DNA from: Aureispira sp.
GTDB lineage: Bacteria > Bacteroidota > Bacteroidia > Chitinophagales > Saprospiraceae
Assembly (NCBI GenBank): GCA_024222455.1
Contig: JAAEPD010000201.1
Span: 1 to 34,007, forward strand
DNA: 34,007 nt
Direction of reading: 5' to 3'
The notes under the pieces are model-generated. The model ran no database searches, was not told the origin of the DNA, and saw only the letters and a program-made list of their open reading frames with translations. Shown here one piece after another: positions 16,759 through 22,780 of this stretch (its first letter is position 1; each line of letters starts with the position of its first letter). The translations under genes were made by a program, and so were the position numbers.

Positions 16759-16796
16759 ATTCGTTTGACTACCAAGCGTAGTTAAACGAATTTTTG
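16759..16796 (+). terminator. Hairpin between rpmH and rnpA (partial terminator)
   Basis: ATTCGTTTGACTAC (16759-16772) pairs with GTAGTTAAACGAAT (16778-16791) over 14 bp with one G-T wobble, a CAAGC loop and a T-run 16791-16795. It lies 36 bp after the rpmH stop and 48 bp before the rnpA start. Read-through would be needed for rnpA unless that gene has its own promoter. Confidence 0.7.
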
Positions 16797-16843
16797 TGTT
16801 TGTACCCCAAGGGTGCTTCACTAACATTTTATACCATATAATA

Positions 16844-17245
16844 ATGTCTTTATACCCCTTTCCAAAAACAGAGCGACTCAAAAGTCGTAAGCGGATAGGC
16901 CAATTGTTTAAACAAAAACAAACAATCGGTGCCTACCCTTTACGGGTGTTTTGGATAGAGGTAGAAGAAGATATGGAAACGGTGACACAGGCAGCCTTTA
17001 GTGTGCCCAAACGAAAGTTTAAACGAGCGGTAGAGCGCAATCGTATTCGTAGAAAAATAATAGAGGCTTATAGACTCCAAAAAGGTGAACTGTGTCAGTA
17101 TTTGGAGCAAAAAGATAAAAAAATAGCCATCGTGTGGTTGTATGTAGCTACAGATCCACCCACTTATGCCACTGTCGAAAAAAGCATGAAAAAATTGCTA
17201 AATAGACTAAAACAAGCAATAGAGACTAATGAAAAATCGAGATAG
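16844..17245 (+). CDS. rnpA: Ribonuclease P protein component
   Basis: The 133-residue basic protein is the RNase P protein subunit, which helps the catalytic RNA bind pre-tRNA and metal ions. Recognition rests on position right after rpmH and on the family signature: FSVPKRKFKRAVERNRIRRKIIEAYR, whose core RNRIRR is the conserved RNR loop-helix, preceded by an N-terminal ERLKSRKRIGQLF that matches 'LrkrrdF..v'. ATG at 16844 gives MSLYPFPKTERLKSRKRIG. An in-frame start at 16796 would add 16 residues encoded by the hairpin region and is unlikely. The 3' end overlaps the following pseudouridine synthase gene by 17 bp, so the two are translationally linked. Confidence 0.93.
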   Translation: MSLYPFPKTERLKSRKRIGQLFKQKQTIGAYPLRVFWIEVEEDMETVTQAAFSVPKRKFKRAVERNRIRRKIIEAYRLQKGELCQYLEQKDKKIAIVWLYVATDPPTYATVEKSMKKLLNRLKQAIETNEKSR

Positions 17246-18122
17246 AAGACCAGGCAAAAAGAAACCTTTCAAGAAGGATAACCAAAAAGGGTCTAAATCT
17301 AAGTCAGGGCCAGAGTGGGGAACTATGTCAAAAGCTAAGCTAAGAGCAAAAAATAAAGCTAAGGAAAATGTTGCCAAGCCCAAACCTAAGCCTATTGTAG
17401 AGATAACTGAGGAAATGCGCTTGAATAAGTATGTTGCGCATTGTGGTATTTGTTCTCGTCGAAAAGCAGACGAACACATCAAAGCTGGTAAGGTAAAGGT
17501 AAATGATGAGGTGGTTTATGAAATGGGCTATAAGGTGCAACCTGGAGAGATTGTTACTTTTGAGGGCAAGCGAGTGACACCTGTGGGGGAGATGATTTAT
17601 ATCTTACTCAATAAGCCTAAAAATGTGATCACTTCTGTGAAGGATGAGCGCGATCGTCGTACCGTTATGGATTTTATTGGGCATATCACCAAAGAAAGAG
17701 TTTATCCTGTAGGGCGGTTAGATAGAAATACTACAGGTCTATTGCTGTTGACTAATGATGGGCAATTGGCACAAAAACTATCTCACCCTAGCCACGAAGT
17801 AGAGAAGGTTTATAAAGCTACTTTAGATAAACCAATGACAGACAGTGATCTTCAAAAAATAAGAGATACACTCGAACTAGAAGATGGTCCAGCTCCTGTA
17901 GATGCTGTGGAATATGTAGAAGGGCGAGAAAAAAATGTGGTTGGAATAGAGCTACATATAGGACGCAATCGTATTGTACGTCGTATTTTTGCACATTTGG
18001 GGTATACTGTTGTCAAGTTGGATAGAGTGCGTTATGCAATGCTCAACAAAAAAACACTTCCTGTTGGACGTAGCCGAAAACTGACTAAAAAGGAAGTGAT
18101 TGTCTTAAAACATTTAGTCTAA
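17229..18122 (+). CDS. Pseudouridine synthase, RluB/RsuA family
   Basis: The 297-residue protein converts a specific uridine in rRNA to pseudouridine. An S4 RNA-binding domain lies at about 63-110 (MRLNKYVAHCGICSRRKADE). The catalytic domain contains the family motif GRLDRNTTGLLLLTNDG (162-178), with Asp165 as the essential aspartate. A later IGRNRIVRRIFAHLGY block (243-258) is the RluB/RsuA C-terminal signature. The first 55 residues are a Lys/Arg-rich extension (RPGKKKPFKKDNQKG), common in Bacteroidota homologues and probably for RNA contact. The overall form fits RluB (23S rRNA) better than RsuA, but the exact target is inferred. It overlaps rnpA by 17 bp. Confidence 0.92.
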   Translation: MKNRDRRPGKKKPFKKDNQKGSKSKSGPEWGTMSKAKLRAKNKAKENVAKPKPKPIVEITEEMRLNKYVAHCGICSRRKADEHIKAGKVKVNDEVVYEMGYKVQPGEIVTFEGKRVTPVGEMIYILLNKPKNVITSVKDERDRRTVMDFIGHITKERVYPVGRLDRNTTGLLLLTNDGQLAQKLSHPSHEVEKVYKATLDKPMTDSDLQKIRDTLELEDGPAPVDAVEYVEGREKNVVGIELHIGRNRIVRRIFAHLGYTVVKLDRVRYAMLNKKTLPVGRSRKLTKKEVIVLKHLV

Positions 18123-18167
18123 AAAAAAGCGGAAGAATTAAGTCAATTTAATTCTTCCACTTTTTTA
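18122..18167. terminator. Bidirectional terminator
   Basis: GGAAGAATTAA (18131-18141) pairs perfectly with TTAATTCTTCC (18148-18158) around GTCAAT. An A-run on the left and a T-run on the right serve both the plus-strand pseudouridine synthase gene and the minus-strand gene ending at 18182. Confidence 0.85.
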
Positions 18168-18181
18168 TGTTGTCTAGGAAT

Positions 18182-18781
18182 TTATTTTTTATGATTAGTT
18201 TCTTGATTTTCTTTTAATCTTGCTTGTACTTCAGCCTCAAATTTTTCTTGCCAATCATCTCCAAAATGCATTTCTATATCATCTAGGTAATGTTTGTTAG
18301 TTTCTTCTACTCTGTTGAGTAGTTCCTTTACTTCAGATTCATTTAACATACTATCTACAAAAATGGGTTGATAGTTAATGCCCCATTTTTTTGCTACTTC
18401 TTTTTTTGTATCGATATAAGTCACATTAGGTTGACCTGTGATAAGATTTACCCAAACTGAATCTTGAGTACTTGTAAAAATAGGTTTACGTTTTAGTACA
18501 TCAAAGTCAAATCGTTTACGCCAATCTTTACCAAATTTTTCTGCTAAAGTTTTGAAATATTTTTCAGTTCCTCTTTTTTGGCGTTCATGTCTTTTTTCAT
18601 TAGGCTCACAGCCTATTGTTTCAACTTTGTAGTTAATGCCCCATTCTTTGGCTACAGCTATCCTGTCTTCATAATAATTATCTTCATAATCTGCCATAAC
18701 ACTACAGTATTCTATCCATACATTTTGAGCAGAGATATTTAAAGAGAGGAGGCTGAAAATTGCTAAGCATAAAAATTTCAT
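18182..18781 (-). CDS. Secreted two-repeat protein, VAKEWGINY family
   Basis: The 199-residue protein has a Sec signal (MKFLCLAIFSLLSLNISAQ) and two tandem copies of a repeat of about 85 residues. Each copy has a short beta-like start (VWIEY / VWVNL), a core VAKEWGINY / VAKKWGINY, and a helical second half ending in FGKDWRKRF / FGDDWQEKF and DVLKRK / EVQARLK. In copy 1 the core is followed by a Gly-Cys (VETIGCEP). In copy 2 the matching position is Asp-Ser (IFVDSML), so that cysteine is lost. Its upstream neighbour at 18803-19396 has the same architecture and keeps both cysteines. I recognise no named family. The product is periplasmic or secreted, and the gene lies 21 bp after its paralogue, in one operon. 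Confidence 0.85.
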   Translation of the reverse strand: MKFLCLAIFSLLSLNISAQNVWIEYCSVMADYEDNYYEDRIAVAKEWGINYKVETIGCEPNEKRHERQKRGTEKYFKTLAEKFGKDWRKRFDFDVLKRKPIFTSTQDSVWVNLITGQPNVTYIDTKKEVAKKWGINYQPIFVDSMLNESEVKELLNRVEETNKHYLDDIEMHFGDDWQEKFEAEVQARLKENQETNHKK

Positions 18782-18802
18782 ATGATAGTTCTTTTGTATA
18801 AT

Positions 18803-19396
18803 TTATTTATCAGTGTTGACTTTTAGTCTAGCTTGTACTTCTGCTTCTAAAAGCTCTTTCCAACCTTTCCCAAAATGCTCGTCAAGGTCAGCTAAATATT
18901 GTTTATTACTAGCTTGCGCTTCCTCATCTTGTTCTTTTACTCCAGGTTTATCAGGCATACAGCCCAAAAAAAGAGGTTCATAGTTGATTCCCCATTCTTT
19001 TGCTACAGCTTTTTTAGTGTCAAAATAAGCCATGTAAGGTTTTCCTAATACAGGATCTTTCCAAACAGGATTTTCTACAGAGGTATAAACTGGTTTACGT
19101 TTTTGAACATCGAATCGAAAGCGTTTTTCCCAATCTTTCCCAAATTTTTCAGCGAGTTTGTTAAAATATTTTTGATTAGCTTTATCTATCTTTTTAGATT
19201 CAGCAACCATAGCTTTGGTACGCTTACAACCCATAAATTTTGCTTCATAGTTGATACCCCATTCTTTAGCTACTGCTTTCATGGCATCAAAGTGAGCCAT
19301 GTGTGGTTTTCCCATGACATAATTGACCCAAACATCTTGTCCTTGAATATGGACTATAGAACTAGCGAAAAATAATATTAACAATAAACTTTTCAT
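18803..19396 (-). CDS. Secreted two-repeat protein, VAKEWGINY family, paralogue of the 18182-18781 gene
   Basis: The 197-residue protein has a Sec signal (MKSLLLILFFASSIVHIQGQ) and two copies of the same repeat. Copy 1 contains VWVNYVMGKPHMAHFDAMK, VAKEWGINYEAKFMGC and KLAEKFGKDWEKRF. Copy 2 contains PVWKDPVLGKPYMAYFDTKK, VAKEWGINYEPLFLGC and DLDEHFGKGWKELL. Here both copies keep the Gly-Cys and a 'GKP-x-MAxFD' turn, so this protein is closer to the ancestral form. The invariant Cys, Trp and aromatic residues suggest a small folded module, perhaps with one inter-repeat disulphide. Function is unknown. It is the first gene of the pair. Confidence 0.85.
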   Translation of the reverse strand: MKSLLLILFFASSIVHIQGQDVWVNYVMGKPHMAHFDAMKAVAKEWGINYEAKFMGCKRTKAMVAESKKIDKANQKYFNKLAEKFGKDWEKRFRFDVQKRKPVYTSVENPVWKDPVLGKPYMAYFDTKKAVAKEWGINYEPLFLGCMPDKPGVKEQDEEAQASNKQYLADLDEHFGKGWKELLEAEVQARLKVNTDK

Positions 19397-19510
19397 GATA
19401 AGGTGGTGTTTGTTTTTATTCTAAATGGTGTACAGCATCAATAGATGCAACTGATTTTTGAATGGTTGTGAAGCTCTTGAAAAAAATAACAGACTATATA
19501 TAATATAACA

Positions 19511-20230
19511 ATGAATATAAATATACCAACATTTCGATTTAATAATCCGATGAGTGCTGCTAAACTCAATGAGATGATTGACCTGTTAGACTTGAACGCA
19601 GCCCATAATATAATTGATTTTGGTGGTGGAAATGGTGAGGTTTTATTAGAAATGATTTCTAGAAAAGGCTCTCAGGGGACCTTAGTAGATTTGGATAACA
19701 AGCTATTAGAGGCTTGTGCTCAAAAGTCTCAAGATTTAATTACCCAAGGCAAATTAAAAATTGTGCATAAGGATGCTAAAGTCTATTTAAAAGAACTGAG
19801 TTTAGGAAGCTTTGACTGTATAGTCTGCATTGGCTCTTCTCATGCTTTTGGGAGCTATCTGGATTTAGTGAAAACGATAAAGCCATATCTCAAACCTAAT
19901 GCTGTACTGTTAGTAGGAGAAGGATTTTGGCAACAAGCACCTGCACCCGAATATTTGGAGGCATTGGGTGGCCAAGAAACAGATTTGATGTATCATTACC
20001 AAAATATAGAAAAAGCGGAAGAGCTAGGGATGCAGTATTTGTACTCAACTATTGCATCTGAAGATGACTGGAATAGATGGGAAGGTGCTTATTTTTTGAA
20101 AAAAGAGTTGGAGTTGAATAGCCTTGACCAAGAAAAGGCATATCTTCAACAACAATTATTTCGTAAGGCACAGATTCAATATGGCCGAAAAACAATGGGT
20201 TTTGGCTTATATCTATTTGCAAATAAATAA
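19511..20230 (+). CDS. Class I SAM-dependent methyltransferase
   Basis: The 239-residue protein has a Rossmann methyltransferase core: motif I NIIDFGGGNGEVLLEM (33-48, SAM-binding glycine loop), an acidic residue at the end of strand 2 (GTLVDLDNKLL), and the motif IV region LGSFDCIVCIGSSHAFGSY. The helix-loop that follows (AVLLVGEGFWQQ, EYLEALGG) is typical of small-molecule methyltransferases. No substrate is evident. The next gene encodes a second methyltransferase after 6 bp, so the two form an operon and may act in succession. They are not close copies of each other, as motif I differs (FGGGNGEV versus VGVGTGRF). Confidence 0.88.
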   Translation: MNINIPTFRFNNPMSAAKLNEMIDLLDLNAAHNIIDFGGGNGEVLLEMISRKGSQGTLVDLDNKLLEACAQKSQDLITQGKLKIVHKDAKVYLKELSLGSFDCIVCIGSSHAFGSYLDLVKTIKPYLKPNAVLLVGEGFWQQAPAPEYLEALGGQETDLMYHYQNIEKAEELGMQYLYSTIASEDDWNRWEGAYFLKKELELNSLDQEKAYLQQQLFRKAQIQYGRKTMGFGLYLFANK

Positions 20231-20236
20231 TCTAGT

Positions 20237-20992
20237 ATGGAACAATACTCAGCAACAGTAGCACGATTTTATGACTTGGTTTATGACAAGATTCGTACAG
20301 GAGTTGATACACAATACTTCATGGATAAGATACTGGCCTGCAAAGGTAGAGTACTCGAAGTAGGGGTAGGAACTGGCCGTTTTTTTATAGAGGCGCTCCA
20401 AAAAGGGGCAGATATTTATGGGATAGATATTAGTGCACCTATGCTAACTCGGCTCAAGGATAAAATACCTCAAGCTGAATGGGATAGAGTAGAGGAGCAG
20501 AGTGTAACCGCTATGCAACTCAATGGTCAATTTGACTTGATTGTGGCTCCTTTTCGAGTGTTTTCGCACTTGATAACAATAGAAGAACAATTAGCAGCAC
20601 TAGAGTCTATTCATCAGCACCTAAAACCAGGAGGGCAACTAATCTTCGATTTATTTGTTCCGAATATGGTGCTTTGTGCACAAGGTAAAGAACCTCATAT
20701 TGATTTTGATGGGGAATATGCACCTAACAAAAAATTGCAACGTATCACAAGTTTTCGCCCCAATCCTATAGAGCAAATTAATCATGTTCAAATGGAGTTT
20801 ATATGGGAGGATGAAAACAATGAAACACAAAAACACATTTGGAGCTTTGATATGCGTTACTATTTTCAATACGAAATTAGACACTTGATCAAACGTTCAC
20901 CTCTTATCTTGACCAATATTTATGGAGATTACGATGAGGGTAACTTGACTGCTGAATCTAAGGATTTTGTGGTGGTTTGTGAGCGAGTATAA
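20237..20992 (+). CDS. Class I SAM-dependent methyltransferase
   Basis: The 251-residue protein begins with a YDLVYDKIR segment, common in this family just before the core. Motif I is GRVLEVGVGTGRFFIEAL (37-54), motif II is IYGIDISAPMLTRLKDK (60-76), and FDLIVAPFRVFSHL with GGQLIFDLFVPN follows. The second half is beta-rich (NHVQMEFIWEDENNETQKH, MRYYFQYEIRHLIKRSPL), like the lid domain of ubiquinone- and glycine-type methyltransferases. The substrate is unknown. It is the second gene of a two-gene operon and its stop codon is already inside the terminator stem. Confidence 0.88.
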   Translation: MEQYSATVARFYDLVYDKIRTGVDTQYFMDKILACKGRVLEVGVGTGRFFIEALQKGADIYGIDISAPMLTRLKDKIPQAEWDRVEEQSVTAMQLNGQFDLIVAPFRVFSHLITIEEQLAALESIHQHLKPGGQLIFDLFVPNMVLCAQGKEPHIDFDGEYAPNKKLQRITSFRPNPIEQINHVQMEFIWEDENNETQKHIWSFDMRYYFQYEIRHLIKRSPLILTNIYGDYDEGNLTAESKDFVVVCERV

Positions 20993-21033
20993 ATCCAAGG
21001 CTAGTCAAGCAGACTAGCCTTGGATTTATTCGT
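20989..21033. terminator. Terminator overlapping the methyltransferase stop codon
   Basis: An 18-bp perfect stem (arms 20989-21006 and 21012-21029, loop AAGCA) begins within the TAA stop of the second methyltransferase gene. A-rich and T-rich flanks suit termination in both directions, including the minus-strand gene that ends at 21068. Confidence 0.85.
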
Positions 21034-21067
21034 GACTCTTATACTTTTGGTAACCACATCTCAATTT

Positions 21068-22582
21068 CTAGTCGCAATTATGAAAAAGCTGATTCAATTT
21101 TAATTCTAGCAATTTTAACTGCTCCTCAGAAAAAATAGTTGTAATGACTTTACTTTGAAAATATCTTCTGTCTTGTCCTGTTGTTTTTAACCAAATACTT
21201 GCTTGTGTATCAAAAGAAGAAATGACTTCATTCAAGAGAATTTCATGTAGTGCCTTATATGTTGCCGCAAGTGTTATGGTGGTTTTATCATCATCATGGC
21301 TATATTTCTTGAGTACGGTTTCAATGTCTGACTTATAGTAAAGTTTGCTAATACCAATATACCTGAAGCATAGTCCGTAGTATATATAATCTCTCGTTTT
21401 TTCTACAGAAGCATAATGATTGACTTTATTAGAGTATTCTCCCATTCTGCTCAAATGAGAGAAGTATTTTATATATCTTTTCCTATAGAAAGTAAAACCT
21501 TCAGTAAATCTTTGAAAATTATGACTTTGTAGTATAGCGCAAGGTGATTTGTTATCTAAACCACCAACCAATATAGCCTTTAAGTCTAAGGCTTTGATTT
21601 TAGCTAAAAAAAAGTTAGGGTCTTTGATAGTAGCATCTCTAGACCAATCATAACTAGGCAAAGAAAGGGCTTGCCACCCCCTAATAATTTTATACATTGC
21701 TTGACTATCTTGCACACTTGCCAATAGCGTGTTTCTTATAGCTAGAAATGTAGAGCTATCTGCTACCTCCAATTGTTCAAAAGCATCTTCAAAAGCTGTT
21801 TCGAGGCGCTGTCGAGTAACAATACATTTAGCATATTCCCAAAAACAGATTTCCTCCTCAGCTACTAGCGTCATGGGGCAATTTTCAGGATTTTTAGATG
21901 TACCAACGGCCAGCTCTTGTATTTGCTCTTTTAGTGTAGCTATGCCCTTGTCATAGTCAGCAGGATAAAGCTCATAGCCATATTTATAAAGAGTTGCTAT
22001 CTTTTGAAAGAGCAAACCTACATCAGGTGAACTGTAATTACCTCTGCTATATAAAACAGGATAGTATTTTACGAAATGAGGATAAACTACAGTATCTATA
22101 TTTTTGAATTCTTTGAATTTGGGACGGTTCTGTATTTTTTTGTAATTACTATTTGTGTGTAAGCTGCCAAATTGTTTATCATATAAGTCTATAAGGCTTT
22201 TCCATAGATCTGAAAAACTGATGTAGTCAGGTAAGCCCTTTAAATGATCCTTGAGGTGGTCGAAGTACAACTGGTCATAAAGAATGCCACGACCACTAGA
22301 TATAGTTTCTATATTAAAAAAATATTCACCAAAATTTCTTTTTTTAGGAGGGTTTCTCTTGTGATAAAGCTCCCTTGTTTTTTTAAATTCTTCTGCTGAG
22401 AGCAAATACCGAGAGGGAATTACTTTGTCAGAGGTATAGTATTGATAAGTTTCTAATGCTTCTTTAAAGCTATAAATATCGCTTACTACATTAGTAAACC
22501 TAATTGTTTTTAAACTTTGAGCACTACCTCTTTTAGGAAAAAAGAAGAAAAGAACTAATAGTAGGTAGAGTGTTATTTTCAT
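21068..22582 (-). CDS. Sec-exported helical protein, paralogue of the 22781-25753 gene
   Basis: The 504-residue protein has a Sec signal (MKITLYLLLVLFFFFPKRGSAQ) and a mostly helical, Lys/Tyr-rich mature part. I know no family. It aligns almost without gaps with the N-terminal part of the neighbouring 990-codon gene. Matches are VSDIYSFKEAL / VSELVNVIIAI, YISFSDLWKSLI / LKFKDLWNKMI, YPHFVKYYPVLYS / IPYFIANYPKLKK, LYKYGYELYPADYDKGI / LYKNCYILTKEDYNISI and LSLPSYDWSRDATIKDP / ISWPSFTATRDANITAP. It therefore represents the exported short form of a family whose other member here has no signal peptide. Three cysteines lie around NCPMTL, EEICFWEYAKC. A MITE begins 17 bp upstream of its start codon, so its native promoter has probably been displaced. 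Confidence 0.85.
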   Translation of the reverse strand: MKITLYLLLVLFFFFPKRGSAQSLKTIRFTNVVSDIYSFKEALETYQYYTSDKVIPSRYLLSAEEFKKTRELYHKRNPPKKRNFGEYFFNIETISSGRGILYDQLYFDHLKDHLKGLPDYISFSDLWKSLIDLYDKQFGSLHTNSNYKKIQNRPKFKEFKNIDTVVYPHFVKYYPVLYSRGNYSSPDVGLLFQKIATLYKYGYELYPADYDKGIATLKEQIQELAVGTSKNPENCPMTLVAEEEICFWEYAKCIVTRQRLETAFEDAFEQLEVADSSTFLAIRNTLLASVQDSQAMYKIIRGWQALSLPSYDWSRDATIKDPNFFLAKIKALDLKAILVGGLDNKSPCAILQSHNFQRFTEGFTFYRKRYIKYFSHLSRMGEYSNKVNHYASVEKTRDYIYYGLCFRYIGISKLYYKSDIETVLKKYSHDDDKTTITLAATYKALHEILLNEVISSFDTQASIWLKTTGQDRRYFQSKVITTIFSEEQLKLLELKLNQLFHNCD

Positions 22583-22599
22583 GATGTAGTTGTATATTA

Positions 22600-22716
22600 G
22601 AACATGTTTAAATTTATACTAATTGTTAATATGAAATGCCAATTTCTAGATCTTAGCAGCTTTTTGTCTCACAATAGCTAAGGCTATTACTCAAAATTAT
22701 AATTTTAAACATGTTC
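22600..22716. mobile_element. MITE, 117 bp, IS5/IS427-type ends
   Basis: The terminal inverted repeats GAACATGTTTAAATTTATA and GAACATGTTTAAAATTATA (complement of the right end) match at 18 of 19 positions. TTA flanks both ends (22597-22599 and 22717-22719), a TNA-type 3-bp target duplication, as at the element at 14046. There is no coding capacity. The ends resemble those of the first element (GAxCATGTTT) but the interiors differ, so they would depend on related but distinct transposases. Confidence 0.75.
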
Positions 22717-22725
22717 TTATAATAA

Positions 22726-22755
22726 ATCTAGGGCTACTTTAGAGTAACCCTAGAT
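22726..22755 (-). terminator. Possible terminator of the 22781-25753 gene
   Basis: ATCTAGGGCTAC (22726-22737) pairs with GTAACCCTAGAT (22744-22755), 11 of 12 positions. It lies 25 bp beyond the minus-strand stop. The T-run on the minus strand is weak (TTATTATAAG). Confidence 0.5.
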
Positions 22756-22780
22756 TGTATATTATGATAATTGTAGTGTT

